A stretch of DNA of 64,000 nucleotides. Origin: Mycolicibacillus koreensis (lineage in GTDB: Bacteria; Actinomycetota; Actinomycetes; Mycobacteriales; Mycobacteriaceae). A program made the translations under genes and the position numbers. A model generated the notes under the pieces. It was not told the DNA's origin, ran no database searches, and worked only from the letters and a program-made list of their open reading frames with translations. Location: assembly GCF_002104795.1 (NCBI RefSeq), contig NZ_NCXO01000011.1, positions 27,656 through 91,655 of the forward strand. Direction: 5' to 3'. How positions within the stretch are numbered: position 1 is the stretch's first letter; the number at the start of each line of letters is the position of its first letter. Positions 45,229 through 54,743 of this stretch are shown here, piece after piece.

Positions 45229-48102
45229 ATGCTCGCGATACTGCTCGCCCACGCAGTTGCCGCGGCGTCGGCTCCTGTGCTGCTGCGCCGCTGGGGCAGG
45301 GTGATGTTCTACCCGCTGGCGCTGGTGCCGGCCGGGTCGCTGATCTGGGTGATCACCCATTGGCCCCACCCCGAGCAGCGGGTGACGGTGTCGTGGGTGC
45401 CGGGGCTGTCGATGGACATCGCGCTGCGCTTCGACACCCTCGCCGCGGTGATGAGCGTGCTGGTGCTCGGTGTGGGGGCGCTGGTGCTCTGCTACTGCGC
45501 GGAGTATTTCCGCCCCACCCCCGACCACCGGCCCGACCCGCGCAAGCCCGGGTTCGCCGCCAAGATGGTGGCCTTCGCCGGGGCCATGTTCGGCCTGATG
45601 GTCGCCGACAACATGCTGGTGCTCTACGTGTTCTGGGAACTGACGACGGTGTTGTCGTTCCTTCTGATCGGCCACTACGCCGAGCGGGCGGTGAGCCGCC
45701 GCGCCGCCATCCAGGCGCTGCTGGTCACCACCTTCGGCGGGTTGGCGATGCTCGGCGGGATCGTCATGCTGGGCGAATCCACCGGCAGCTATCTGCTCTC
45801 CACCCTGGTGGCCGAGCCGGAGCGGGTGCCGCCCGGCACGCTCACCACGGTCGCGGTGGTGCTGGTGTTGGTGGGGGCGTTGAGCAAGTCGGCGATCCTG
45901 CCGCTGCACTTCTGGCTGCCCGGCGCGATGGCCGCCCCCGCCCCGGTCAGCGCCTACCTGCACGCCGCGGCGATGGTGCAGGCCGGGGTGTACCTGGTGG
46001 CGCGGATGGCCCCCGGCTTCGCCGACGTGCCCGGCTGGCGGCCGATGGTGGTGGGGCTGGGGCTGGCCACCATGCTCGCCGGCGGGTGGCGCGCGGTCCG
46101 CGAATACGACCTCAAGCTGTTGCTGGCGTTCAGCACGGTCAGCCAACTCGGGTTGATGGTGGCCCTCGTCGGGTTCGGCACCGCCGATCTGATGCTGGCC
46201 GGGCTGGCGGTGGTGGTGGCCCACGCCGGCGCCAAGGCGACGCTGTTCATGGTGGTCGGCATCATCGACCACGCCACCGGCACCCGCGACGTGCGGAAGC
46301 TGGCCGGGCTGGGCCGCCGTGCCCCCGGGTTGGCGACGATCGCCACCGCCGCGGCCGCCAGCATGGCCGCGGTGCCGCCGTTCCTGGGCTTCGCCGCCAA
46401 GGAGGCGGCGTTCACCGCCCTCGACGAGCAGCCGGGGTTCACCGGATGGCTGATGCTGACCGCGGTGGCGGTCGGCGCGGTGTTCACGATCATCTACAGC
46501 CTGCGGTTCCTGTGGGGCGGGTTCGGCGCGAAGGGCCGCACAGCACCCAGTCGCGCGGTCGCCGAGGCGCACCGCCCCAACCGCTGGTTCTACCCGGCGC
46601 CGGCGCTGCTGGCCACACTCGGGTTGGTGCTGGGACTGGACGTCTCCCGCGTCGACGCGGTGCTGCGCGGCTACGCCAGCACCCTCGGCGACGGCCACTA
46701 CCACCTGGCGCTGTGGCACGGGCCGAGCCGCGCGCTGACCCTGTCGGCGCTGGTGCTGGTCGCCGGGACGATGGTGTTCGCCACCCGCGGCCCGCTGCAG
46801 CTCACCCGGCTGCGCCGGCTGCCGCTGGGCAACGCCGACCGGGTCTACTACGCCGTGCTGCAGGGTCTCGACGTGCTGGCGGTGCGGGTGGCCGGCCTGA
46901 TCCAGCGCGGCTCGCTGCCCGGCAACCAGGCGGTGATCTTGACGACGTTCGTGGCGGTGCCGCTGGCCGCGCTCGCCCTCGGTGCGCGCCCGACACCGTC
47001 GCTGCAGTGGTGGGACTCCCCGCTGCAGCTGACCCTGGCGGTGTTGATCATCGCCGCCGCTCTCGGCGCCGCGGTGACCCGCAACCGCCTGGCCGGGGTG
47101 CTGATGGTCGGGGTCACCGGCTACGGCTGCGGCACGGTGTTCGTCTTCCACGGCGCCCCCGACCTGGCGTTGACGCAGTTCCTGGTCGAGACGATGACGC
47201 TGGTGATCTTCGTGCTGGTGCTGCGCGCCCTGCCGGCCAGCACCGAGCGGGCCACCATGCTGCACCGCCGCGGCCCGCGCGCCGCGCTGGCGGTCGCGGT
47301 GGGGCTGGCGGTGGCGGTGCTGGCGGCGTTCGCGATGGCCGCCCGCGACGGTGTGGGGGTGGCCGCACTGCTGGCCGACGCCGCCTACACCCGCGGGCAC
47401 GGCTCCAACACCGTCAACGTGCTGCTGGTCGACATCCGCGCCTGGGACACCCTCGGGGAGATCTCGGTGCTGCTGGTCGCCGCCACCGGGGTGGCCTCCC
47501 TGGTGTTCCGGCATCGCCGTTTCGGGGTGGCCCCGCGGGTGCCGACCGCTGCCGCGCAGCTCGCCGAACCCACCGTCTACAGCCCCGCCATCGGCTCCAC
47601 CACCTGGCTGCGCGGCAGCGGCTACCGCGACCCGCGGGAGCGCTCCCTGGTGCTGGAGGTGACCACCCGGATCATCTTCCCGCTGATCATGGTGGTCTCG
47701 GTGTACTTCTTCTTCGGTGGGCACAACACCCCCGGCGGCGGCTTCGCCGGGGGCCTGACCGCCGGGCTGGCGTTGACGCTGCGGTATCTGGCCGGCGGCC
47801 ACTACGAGCTCGGGGAGGCGCTGCCGCTGGATCCGGGCAAGGTGCTCGGCGTGGGCTTGACCCTGGTGGGCGGCACCGCGGTCGCCTCGCTGGCGTTCGG
47901 CGCGCCGGCGTTGTCGTCGGCGGTGCTCAGCGTCACCGTGCCGGTGCTCGGCGAGATCACCCTGGTGACCGCGCTCTTCTTCGACCTGGGGGTGTATCTG
48001 GTGGTGATCGGGCTGGTGCTCGACGTGCTGCGCAGCCTCGGCGCCCGCCTCGACGACGAGGTGCCCGCCGGGGTGGCCGGACCGTTGGTGGGGCCGCGAT
48101 GA
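45229..48102 (+). CDS. mrpA: Mrp cation/proton antiporter subunit A fused to subunit B
   Basis: A 957-residue membrane protein. The first 750 residues are MrpA, related to respiratory complex I NuoL. They include VFWELTTVLSFLLIGHY, LSKSAILPLHFWLPGAMAAPAPVSAYLHAAAMVQAGVY and AHAGAKATLFMVVG, with the glutamate and lysines of the proton path. From about residue 805 a MrpB domain follows (IIFPLIMVVSVYFFFGGHNTPGGGFAGGLTAGLALTLRYLAGG). No separate mrpB gene exists, so the fusion supplies it. ATG at 45229 follows GGAG. It leads a six-gene operon exchanging Na+ or other cations for protons. Confidence 0.92.
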   Translation: MLAILLAHAVAAASAPVLLRRWGRVMFYPLALVPAGSLIWVITHWPHPEQRVTVSWVPGLSMDIALRFDTLAAVMSVLVLGVGALVLCYCAEYFRPTPDHRPDPRKPGFAAKMVAFAGAMFGLMVADNMLVLYVFWELTTVLSFLLIGHYAERAVSRRAAIQALLVTTFGGLAMLGGIVMLGESTGSYLLSTLVAEPERVPPGTLTTVAVVLVLVGALSKSAILPLHFWLPGAMAAPAPVSAYLHAAAMVQAGVYLVARMAPGFADVPGWRPMVVGLGLATMLAGGWRAVREYDLKLLLAFSTVSQLGLMVALVGFGTADLMLAGLAVVVAHAGAKATLFMVVGIIDHATGTRDVRKLAGLGRRAPGLATIATAAAASMAAVPPFLGFAAKEAAFTALDEQPGFTGWLMLTAVAVGAVFTIIYSLRFLWGGFGAKGRTAPSRAVAEAHRPNRWFYPAPALLATLGLVLGLDVSRVDAVLRGYASTLGDGHYHLALWHGPSRALTLSALVLVAGTMVFATRGPLQLTRLRRLPLGNADRVYYAVLQGLDVLAVRVAGLIQRGSLPGNQAVILTTFVAVPLAALALGARPTPSLQWWDSPLQLTLAVLIIAAALGAAVTRNRLAGVLMVGVTGYGCGTVFVFHGAPDLALTQFLVETMTLVIFVLVLRALPASTERATMLHRRGPRAALAVAVGLAVAVLAAFAMAARDGVGVAALLADAAYTRGHGSNTVNVLLVDIRAWDTLGEISVLLVAATGVASLVFRHRRFGVAPRVPTAAAQLAEPTVYSPAIGSTTWLRGSGYRDPRERSLVLEVTTRIIFPLIMVVSVYFFFGGHNTPGGGFAGGLTAGLALTLRYLAGGHYELGEALPLDPGKVLGVGLTLVGGTAVASLAFGAPALSSAVLSVTVPVLGEITLVTALFFDLGVYLVVIGLVLDVLRSLGARLDDEVPAGVAGPLVGPR

Positions 48103-48557
48103 GCGCACAGTTCTTCCCGCTGCTGACCATCGCGGTGCTGGTGGCCTGCGGGGTGTTCCTGCTGCTGGAACGCAGCCTCACCCGGATGCTGCTGGGGGTG
48201 TTGCTGATCAGCAACGCGGTGAACCTGCTGATCATCCACGGCGCCGGGCGCGCGGGCAACCCGCCGGTGCAGGACAGCAGCGCCGGCAAGGAGACCGCCG
48301 CCGACCCGTTGGCGCAGGCGATGGTGCTCACCGCGATCGTCATCACGATGGGGGTGGCGGCGTTCATCCTGGCGTTGACCTACCGGTCGTTCCGGTTGAC
48401 CACCGCCGACCGGGTCGGCGACGACCCGGAGGCCACCCGCGTCTCCCAGCTCTCCGACGAGGAGGCCATCGCCGCCGAGGACGACGACGGCGGCACCGTC
48501 GACCCCACCGAGCTGGACGCGGTGGTGGAGTCCACAGAGTCCGGGGAGCCGTCATGA
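48099..48557 (+). CDS. mrpC: Mrp antiporter subunit C (NuoK-like)
   Basis: A 152-residue protein whose first 110 residues are the three-helix MrpC/NuoK fold (ERSLTRMLLGVLLISNAVNLLII, DPLAQAMVLTAIVITMGVAAFILAL). The C-terminal 45 residues are an acidic cytoplasmic tail (LSDEEAIAAEDDDGG) longer than in many MrpC proteins. The ATG overlaps the mrpA stop by four bases. Confidence 0.94.
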   Translation: MSAQFFPLLTIAVLVACGVFLLLERSLTRMLLGVLLISNAVNLLIIHGAGRAGNPPVQDSSAGKETAADPLAQAMVLTAIVITMGVAAFILALTYRSFRLTTADRVGDDPEATRVSQLSDEEAIAAEDDDGGTVDPTELDAVVESTESGEPS

Positions 48558-50149
48558 CGTTGGCGACCGCGTTGATCCCGCTGCCGGTGCTGCTGCCCAC
48601 CCTCGGTGCGGCGGCCACCCTGGTGTGCGGGCCGCGCGCGCGGGTGCAGCGCGCGATCACGCTGCTGGTGCTGACCGCGGTCACCGCGATCGCCGCCACC
48701 CTGGTGTATCTGGCCGACCGTGACGGCACCCTGGCGGTGGCGATCGGCGGCTGGGACGTCACCCCCGCCGGGCTGGGCCCGCTGGGCATCACGCTGGTGG
48801 TCGACCGGCTCTCGGCGCTGATGCTGGTGGTCTCGGCGGTGGTGCTGCTGTCGGTGATGGTCTACGCGATCGGCCAGGGCATCCGCGACGGCGACGACCG
48901 CCAGCCGGTGTCGATCTTTTTGCCCACCTACCTGTCGCTGACCGCCGGGGTGTCCATGGCGTTCCTCGCCGGCGACCTGTTCAACCTGTTCGTCGGGTTC
49001 GAGGTGCTGCTCACCGCCAGCTACGTGCTGCTGACCATCGGCGCCAGCGCCGACCGGGTGCGCGCCGGGATCGGGTACGTGATGGTGTCGATGGTGTCGT
49101 CGCTGATCTTTTTGATCGGCATCGCACTGGTGTACGCCGCGACCGGCACGTTGAACCTCGCGGAGCTGGCCACCCGCACCGGTGATCTGAGCACCGGGAT
49201 CCGCACCGCGATCTTCGCGGTGCTGCTGGTCGCGTTCGGGATCAAGGCGGCGGTGTTCCCCATGTCGGCGTGGCTGCCCGACGCCTACCCCACCGCCCCG
49301 GCGCCGATCACCGCGGTGTTCGCCGGGATCCTCACCAAGGTCGGGGTGTATGCGATCATCCGCGCCGACACCCTGCTGTTCCCCGGCGGACGGCTCAACC
49401 CGGTGCTGCTGGTGGCCGCGCTGCTGACGATGCTGGTCGGCATCCTCGGCGCGATCGCCCAGAGCGACATCAAACGACTGCTGTCGTTCACCCTGGTCAG
49501 CCACATCGGGTTTCTGGTGTTCGGGGTGGCGGTGACCACCGCGGTGGGCACCGCCGGCGCGATCTACTACATGGTGCACCACATCGTGGTGATGACCACG
49601 CTGTTTCTGGCCGCCGGGCTCATCGAACGCCAGGGCGGGGCGTCGACCGTGCAGCGCCTCGGCGGGCTGGCCGCCAACCCGATGCTGGCGTTTTTGTTCC
49701 TGGTCCCGGCGCTGAACTTCGGCGGGATCCCGCCGTTCTCCGGGTTCATCGGCAAAGTGGCGCTGCTGCAGGCCGGCACCGTCAACGGCTCGGTGCTGTC
49801 CTGGCTGCTGGTGGCCGGCACCCTGACCACCAGCCTGCTGACCCTGCTGGTGATGGCGCGGGTGTGGAGCCGGGTGTTCTGGCGGCCCCGCGTCGACGCA
49901 CCGGAGGCCCTGGCCGCCGCGGCGCCGAGCGTGCTGCTGGTCAACACCGAGGAGATCGCCTACGCCGACCGCGACGACGTCGGGCGGATGCCGCGCTCGA
50001 TGGTCGCCGCGACCCTGGCGTTGATCGCGGTGGCGGTGGGGCTGACGGTGGCCGCCGGGCCGGTGTTCGGCTACACCCAGCGCGCCGCCGACGAGATCAT
50101 CGACCGCGGCCCCTACCTGTCGACGGTGCTGGGCGGGGGTGACTCGTGA
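48554..50149 (+). CDS. mrpD: Mrp antiporter subunit D (NuoN/M-like)
   Basis: A 531-residue polytopic protein of the proton-translocating complex I family. It has LFNLFVGFEVLLTASYVLLTIGAS, FGIKAAVFPMSAWLPDAYPTAPAPITAVFAGILTKVGVYAI and AQSDIKRLLSFTLVSHIGFLV, typical of MrpD. The C-terminus extends into the cytoplasm (VLLVNTEEIAYADRDDVG). It overlaps mrpC and mrpE by four bases on each side. Confidence 0.95.
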   Translation: MTLATALIPLPVLLPTLGAAATLVCGPRARVQRAITLLVLTAVTAIAATLVYLADRDGTLAVAIGGWDVTPAGLGPLGITLVVDRLSALMLVVSAVVLLSVMVYAIGQGIRDGDDRQPVSIFLPTYLSLTAGVSMAFLAGDLFNLFVGFEVLLTASYVLLTIGASADRVRAGIGYVMVSMVSSLIFLIGIALVYAATGTLNLAELATRTGDLSTGIRTAIFAVLLVAFGIKAAVFPMSAWLPDAYPTAPAPITAVFAGILTKVGVYAIIRADTLLFPGGRLNPVLLVAALLTMLVGILGAIAQSDIKRLLSFTLVSHIGFLVFGVAVTTAVGTAGAIYYMVHHIVVMTTLFLAAGLIERQGGASTVQRLGGLAANPMLAFLFLVPALNFGGIPPFSGFIGKVALLQAGTVNGSVLSWLLVAGTLTTSLLTLLVMARVWSRVFWRPRVDAPEALAAAAPSVLLVNTEEIAYADRDDVGRMPRSMVAATLALIAVAVGLTVAAGPVFGYTQRAADEIIDRGPYLSTVLGGGDS

Positions 50150-50658
50150 GGACCGCGGGACTGCGGGTGCTGACCGTGCTGGCGCTGACGGTGGTGTGGC
50201 TGCTGCTGTGGGGCCGGTTCACCCCCGCCAACGTCGTCGGCGGCCTGGCGGTGGCGGTGGGGGTGTTGGTGTTGCTGCCGCTGCCGCGGGTGCCGGTGCA
50301 GGGCCTGCTGCACCCGCTGTCGTGGCTGCGGCTGGCGCTGCGGGTCGGCTGGTATCTGGTGCTGTCGAGTATGCACCTGGCGTGGCTGGCGATCCGGCCG
50401 GGCCCGCCGCCGCGCAACGGGGTGCTGCAGGTGCACTCCCGGCTCAAATCGGATCTGGTGCTGGTACTGGCCGGCAACATCACCACGATGATTCCCGGCT
50501 CGATCCTGCTGGAGATCGACCAGGTCAACCGGATCATGTACTACCACGTGCTCGACGTGGGATCGCCGCGCTCGGTGGCCCAGTCCCGCCGGCAGGTCGC
50601 CGAATTGGAGAGGTTGTTGGTGCAGGCGTTCGAACGGGACAGCGAGTGGCTGCCATGA
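50146..50658 (+). CDS. mrpE: Mrp antiporter subunit E
   Basis: A 170-residue protein with two or three N-terminal helices (LTVLALTVVWLLLWGRFTPANVVGGLAVAVGVLVLLPL) and a cytoplasmic C-terminal domain. It carries the MrpE signature LVLVLAGNITTMIPGSILLEID. Start is GTG, overlapping the mrpD stop by four bases. MrpE is needed for stability of the Mrp complex rather than being part of the proton path. Confidence 0.93.
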   Translation: MRTAGLRVLTVLALTVVWLLLWGRFTPANVVGGLAVAVGVLVLLPLPRVPVQGLLHPLSWLRLALRVGWYLVLSSMHLAWLAIRPGPPPRNGVLQVHSRLKSDLVLVLAGNITTMIPGSILLEIDQVNRIMYYHVLDVGSPRSVAQSRRQVAELERLLVQAFERDSEWLP

Positions 50659-50924
50659 GCCCCATCTGGATTGCCGCCGGGATCGTGTTGGGTGTTGCGG
50701 CGATCCTGACCATGTGCCGGCTGCTGATCGGCCCCAGCACCCTGGACCGGCTGGTGGCGGTGGACTCGCTGCTGGCGATGGCGATGTGCGGGATCGGCAC
50801 CTGGGCCGCGGCCAGCGGCGACACCACCGTCACCTACAGCCTGGCCGCCCTGGCGCTGATCAGCTTCATCGGCTCGGTCTCCGTCGCCCGGTTCCGCGTT
50901 CCCGACACCCAGGAGCGCCGATGA
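50655..50924 (+). CDS. mrpF: Mrp antiporter subunit F
   Basis: An 89-residue, three-helix protein with the MrpF core LLIGPSTLDRLVAVDSLLAMAMCGIGTWAA and SLAALALISFIGSVSVARF. The ATG overlaps the mrpE stop by four bases. Confidence 0.93.
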   Translation: MSPIWIAAGIVLGVAAILTMCRLLIGPSTLDRLVAVDSLLAMAMCGIGTWAAASGDTTVTYSLAALALISFIGSVSVARFRVPDTQERR

Positions 50925-51250
50925 GCGTCTCCGACGGTATCGCCGGCGCGCTGGTGCTGGCCGGCTCCCTGTTGGCGTTGACCGCCGCGATCGGGGTGCT
51001 GCGCTTCCCGGACACGTTGGCGCGCATGCATTCAGCCACCAAACCGCAGGTGCTGGGGCTGCTTCTGGTGCTGGCCGGCGCCGCCATCCGGCTGCGCGGC
51101 AGCCACGACTTCGGCATGCTGGCGGTCACCGCACTGTTCACGGTGATCACCGCGCCGGTGGTGGCCCACCGGGTCGGTCGGCTCGCCTACCGCGAGCAGG
51201 ACATGGACGCCCAGCTCATCATCGACGAGATGCGCCACCCACCGGACTGA
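50921..51250 (+). CDS. mrpG: Mrp antiporter subunit G
   Basis: A 109-residue, three-helix protein with the MrpG signature GVLRFPDTLARMHSATKPQVLGLLLVLAGAAI and LFTVITAPVVAHRVGRLAYRE. It is the last gene of the operon and overlaps mrpF by four bases. It ends four bases from the convergent Lon-domain gene, with no room for a separate terminator. Confidence 0.93.
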   Translation: MSVSDGIAGALVLAGSLLALTAAIGVLRFPDTLARMHSATKPQVLGLLLVLAGAAIRLRGSHDFGMLAVTALFTVITAPVVAHRVGRLAYREQDMDAQLIIDEMRHPPD

Positions 51251-51254
51251 GCAC

Positions 51255-51881
51255 TCACTGCGAGAGCTGGAACGCCACCCGCGCAGCGAAGGTGTCGACG
51301 GCGTCGTTGACCGCGGTCAGCCGGTCGGCCGCACTCGGGGCGGCCAGCACCGCGTACCGGTCGGCGGGGCCGATCGGGATGCGGGCGGCCAGGGTGTACA
51401 GCCGTTCGCCGGCGGGCGCCCCGGCCGGGCCGAACAGGGTGTCGCGGGCGGGAAGTGCGACCCGACGCCGGGTGGTGGTCCGCTGATACAGCGCCAGGAG
51501 TCGATCCTCGATCTTGCGAATATCGCTGTCGCCGACCGGCTCTCCGGGCTCGTCGGGCCATGGAGTCACCTGGGCGCGCGGATACGGATCGTCGTCGAGC
51601 CAGCGCTGCACCCGGATGCGCTCGCCGACCGTGGCTACCAGGGCGTGCTGACCGAAGCCGAGTTTGCGGTGGCGGGCGATCTGTGCGAGAGCCCCCACGT
51701 CGCAGCGCCGTTCGCCGCCGCCGACCTCCCGTCCGGCGGCGATCAGCACCACCCCGAACCGGCGGTCACCGGCCAGGCAGTCGGTGACCAGCTCCCGGTA
51801 GCGGGGCTCGAAGATCCGCAGCGGCAACGTCTCCCCGGGCAGCTGCACCGACTCCAACGGAAACATCGGCAGCGCCGCCAT
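51255..51881 (-). CDS. Lon substrate-binding (LAN) domain protein (Rv0434-like)
   Basis: A 208-residue protein consisting of the Lon N-terminal substrate-binding domain alone, with no ATPase or protease part. It has MFPLESVQLPGETLPLRIFEPRYRELVTDCLAGDRRFGVVLI and later VGERIRVQRW. In eukaryotes the same module occurs in cereblon; the bacterial stand-alone protein has no known function. Four bases separate it from the glutamate-cysteine ligase-like gene upstream on the same strand, so they probably share an mRNA. Confidence 0.9.
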   Translation of the reverse strand: MAALPMFPLESVQLPGETLPLRIFEPRYRELVTDCLAGDRRFGVVLIAAGREVGGGERRCDVGALAQIARHRKLGFGQHALVATVGERIRVQRWLDDDPYPRAQVTPWPDEPGEPVGDSDIRKIEDRLLALYQRTTTRRRVALPARDTLFGPAGAPAGERLYTLAARIPIGPADRYAVLAAPSAADRLTAVNDAVDTFAARVAFQLSQ

Positions 51882-51885
51882 GCGA

Positions 51886-53022
51886 TCAGAGCTCCAGCTC
51901 GTCGATGAGTGCGTCGACGACGGTGCGCAGATCCCCGTCGTTCTCCTCGGCGACGCGGCGCTGCCGTTGATACGACGCGCCGTACCGGTAGATGTCGGCG
52001 ACCGCGGCCAACTCGTCGGCGCAGTGCAACGTCTTCGCCACCGGGGCCAGCCGGGTCAGCAGGTCGTCGAGGTCGTCGGTGACCAGCCGTTCGTTGCTGT
52101 CGGCGTCGAGGATGATCTCGGCGTCCAGCCCGTAGCGCGCGGCACGCCACTTGTTCTCCTGCACATGCCACGGCGGCATCACCGGCAGCAGTTCCCCGGC
52201 TTCCAGGCGCTGATCGAGATCGACCACCAGGCAGTGCGTCAACGCCACCAGCGCGCCGAGTTCCCGCAGATTGGACACCCCGTCGAAGACCCGCAGCTCG
52301 ATGGTGCCCAGCGCCGGGGAGGGCCGGATGTCCCAGCGGATCTCGTTGAGCCGGTCGATGATCCCGGTCTTCTTCTGGTCGTGGACGAACCGCTCGAACT
52401 GGCGCCAGGTCTGGAACTGGAACGGCAGCCCCGCGGTCGGCAGCTGCTGGAACATCATCGACCGGTTGCTGGCGTAGCCGGTGTCCTCCCCGCCCCACCA
52501 CGGCGACGACGCCGAGAGCGCCAGCAGGTGCGGGTAGTAGTTGAGCAACCCGGAGATGATCGGCATCGTCTTGGCCGCCGAACGGATGCCGACGTGTACG
52601 TGCACACCCCAGATCAGCATCTGCCGACCCCACCACTGGGTGCGTTTGATCAGCTCGGCGTAGCGGGGGGCGTCGGTGAGCTGCTGAGTGGACCACCGCG
52701 CGAACGGGTGGGTGCCCGCGCTGAACAGCTCCATGCCGCGGGCCCGCACCACCTGGCGCGTGGTGGTCAGCGTGGACCGCAGATCCTCCATGGCCTGCGG
52801 GGTGTCCGCACAGATGCCGGTGATCAGCTCAACGGTGTTGCGCAGCAACTCCTTGTGCACCCGTGGGTTCTCGCCGATCTCGGCGATCACCGCGGCGGCC
52901 TCGTTGCTCAGGTCGCGGGTGTGGGCGTCCACCAGGGCGAACTCCCACTCGACCCCGATGGTCGGCCGGGCAGACCCGGCGAAGTCGATGCGGGCGGCGA
53001 CGTTAGCCGGCGTTGATGACAC
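51886..53022 (-). CDS. YbdK-type carboxylate-amine ligase (glutamate-cysteine ligase family 2)
   Basis: A 378-residue enzyme of the GCS2 family, with [12 protein letters not shown] near the start, [39 protein letters not shown] and a C-terminal [11 protein letters not shown]. YbdK has weak glutamate-cysteine ligase activity, while mycobacteria use mycothiol rather than glutathione, so the physiological product is uncertain. GTG at 53022 matches the family length (Rv0433 is close). Its start overlaps the end of sodC by 20 bases. Confidence 0.9.
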   Translation of the reverse strand: MSSTPANVAARIDFAGSARPTIGVEWEFALVDAHTRDLSNEAAAVIAEIGENPRVHKELLRNTVELITGICADTPQAMEDLRSTLTTTRQVVRARGMELFSAGTHPFARWSTQQLTDAPRYAELIKRTQWWGRQMLIWGVHVHVGIRSAAKTMPIISGLLNYYPHLLALSASSPWWGGEDTGYASNRSMMFQQLPTAGLPFQFQTWRQFERFVHDQKKTGIIDRLNEIRWDIRPSPALGTIELRVFDGVSNLRELGALVALTHCLVVDLDQRLEAGELLPVMPPWHVQENKWRAARYGLDAEIILDADSNERLVTDDLDDLLTRLAPVAKTLHCADELAAVADIYRYGASYQRQRRVAEENDGDLRTVVDALIDELEL

Positions 53023-53740
53023 CACAGGCCACACGCGCGCCGGCGTCGCCGGTTTTCCGCGTGGTTTCGTCGGGGCCGGGCGTGCCGTCGGCCTGCACGT
53101 ACCGGTCGGACGGGATGTGGGCGAAGTTGTCGTCGTCGGCGTGGATGATGATCGCGGTCCCCTTGCCGGCCAGCAGCTCGTCGCGGCTGAACGCATCGGT
53201 GGTGGTCACCAGATAGCCGGTGCCGTCCGAGCGCACCTGCAGCGCGGTCAGGTCCCCGCTCTGCGGGTGGCCCTCGTGGCCGGGGGCCTGGAAGTGCCCG
53301 CCGGCGGAGAGGAACGCGCCGGGCTCCCCGCCGCCCGGTGCGGTCGAGTCGGCTTCGCACTTGCCGACCTCGTGCAGGTGGGTGCCGTGGAAGCCGGGGG
53401 TCAGCGCACTGCCCTCGACGGTCGCGATGGTGACGGTGGCGTAGCCCTCGCTGAAGTCGAACCGGGCGGACGCCACCGGGGTGCCGTCGACGTCGTAAAG
53501 CTCGGCGCGCAGCGTGTCGCTGTCGGCGTCGCCGTCGGTGTCGCCGTCGTCGGACTGCGGCGCGGTGCCCGGCGATCCGGTCCACACCGACGGGGCCGGC
53601 CCCGGGCCGGGCGCGGCCGGCTCGTTGGGCGTGCAGGCGCTGAGCAACAGCGCCGGCACCGCCAGGGCGGCCACTGCCATCGTGGGGGCGAATCTCGTGA
53701 CGACGGGGCCACGACTAACCGGGAGCCTGGACGTAAGCAT
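53003..53740 (-). CDS. sodC: Lipoprotein Cu,Zn superoxide dismutase
   Basis: A 245-residue exported enzyme. A signal peptide ends in the lipobox LLLSAC, so the protein is membrane-anchored on the outside, where it removes superoxide. The linker has an acidic run ([12 protein letters not shown]). The dismutase domain shows the copper ligands in [13 protein letters not shown] and the His of [14 protein letters not shown]. The loop [17 protein letters not shown] is shorter than in classical enzymes, as in M. tuberculosis SodC, which lacks zinc. The extra His in EGHP may or may not restore a zinc site. It is in a leftward operon with virR upstream. Confidence 0.93.
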   Translation of the reverse strand: MLTSRLPVSRGPVVTRFAPTMAVAALAVPALLLSACTPNEPAAPGPGPAPSVWTGSPGTAPQSDDGDTDGDADSDTLRAELYDVDGTPVASARFDFSEGYATVTIATVEGSALTPGFHGTHLHEVGKCEADSTAPGGGEPGAFLSAGGHFQAPGHEGHPQSGDLTALQVRSDGTGYLVTTTDAFSRDELLAGKGTAIIIHADDDNFAHIPSDRYVQADGTPGPDETTRKTGDAGARVACGVINAG

Positions 53741-53757
53741 GGACAGAGCTTAGCGGG

Positions 53758-54228
53758 TCAACTGGTCACCAGGACGATGACGCCCGGAGGTTGATCGGCG
53801 ACGTCGGGATCTTCGATGCGCGGCGCCACCGGCACGTCGAGCAGTTTGCCCACCGCTTCGGCCGATTCCTGCTCGCCCTCGTTGTCCGGGTTGAAGAACA
53901 CGGTGGTTTCGGTCACCGAGTCGACCCGCATGTTGCCGACGTCGGTGACGTCCCATTCGGCGTCGCGCAACCGGTCGGCGGTCTCGGCGGCCAGGCCCTC
54001 CTGGTCGGAGATGTTGTAGACCCGGACCTCCGATTTCGGTGCGGCCGGTGCCGTCGTGGTGGTCGTCGTGGTCGCGGTGGTCGTCGTCGACGACGCCTCC
54101 TCCGACGGCGAGCCACCCGAGCTCAGCCATTGGAATCCGAGCAGCAGGAAGATCACGCCGAGGAACAGCAGCACCATCACCATGGCGCGCAGCGGCAACC
54201 CCGATGAGTCTGGGACGTGGTCGTTCAT
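53758..54228 (-). CDS. virR: LytR C-terminal-domain protein VirR
   Basis: A 156-residue protein with a short cytoplasmic start, one helix (RAMVMVLLFLGVIFLLLGFQW, about 15-37), a Thr-rich linker with runs of threonine, and a LytR_C domain (SEVRVYNISDQEGLAAETADRLRDAEWDVTDVGNM). It corresponds to Rv0431, VirR, which influences membrane vesicle release and cell-wall architecture. ATG at 54228 (MNDHVPDSSG) is preferred over one three codons upstream. It precedes sodC by 17 bases and is probably cotranscribed with it. Confidence 0.88.
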   Translation of the reverse strand: MNDHVPDSSGLPLRAMVMVLLFLGVIFLLLGFQWLSSGGSPSEEASSTTTTATTTTTTTAPAAPKSEVRVYNISDQEGLAAETADRLRDAEWDVTDVGNMRVDSVTETTVFFNPDNEGEQESAEAVGKLLDVPVAPRIEDPDVADQPPGVIVLVTS

Positions 54229-54297
54229 CGCGCCCACTGTATCCGGGCGTGCACAGATTCCGGCAATTGCGACCGTGGAATTCGCCGCACCGCCGGG

Positions 54298-54606
54298 TCA
54301 GGGCACCTCAAAGCCCAGTCGCCGGGCCGCCTTGGCCTTCAGCCGGCTCGCCCGCATCCGCCGCAGCCGTTTGACCAGCATCGGGTCGGCGGCCAGCGCG
54401 TCGGGACGCTCCACCAGCGCGTTGAGCACCTGGTAGTAGCGGGTCGCGGAGAGCCCGAACAGCTCCTTGATGGCTTCCTCTTTGGAGCCGGCGTACTTCC
54501 ACCACTGCCGCTCGAAGGCCAGAATGTCGTGTTCGCGCCGGGTCAACCCGTCGCTGAGTTCGGAGTCGTCGCCTGATCGATGAGGTTGCGCCATGGCGCC
54601 GTCCAT
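54298..54606 (-). CDS. DUF3263 protein (Rv0430-like)
   Basis: A 102-residue protein: a short polar start, then [69 protein letters not shown]. This DUF3263 domain looks like a helix-turn-helix DNA-binding fold with a basic C-terminus. The length fits Rv0430. It is upstream of virR and divergent from def. It may be a small regulator; there is no direct evidence. Confidence 0.88.
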   Translation of the reverse strand: MDGAMAQPHRSGDDSELSDGLTRREHDILAFERQWWKYAGSKEEAIKELFGLSATRYYQVLNALVERPDALAADPMLVKRLRRMRASRLKAKAARRLGFEVP

Positions 54607-54743
54607 ACCGTGCCGGACCCTTCCCCGAAATACATCGAATAACAACAGTGTGTTTCGGCCCGTATTCAATCACGCCGACGGGCCGGGCGTGGGAACCCGG
54701 CCCCGCGAGTCGCGATACCGGCGGCGATTTAAGCTTGCCGATC

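Noticed and set aside
45157..48108. Very long open frame (983 codons) antisense to mrpA, rich in His, Gln, Arg and Gly
   Set aside because: It mirrors the codon periodicity of the conserved mrpA gene. Its composition is typical of GC-rich antisense frames, and no motif is present.
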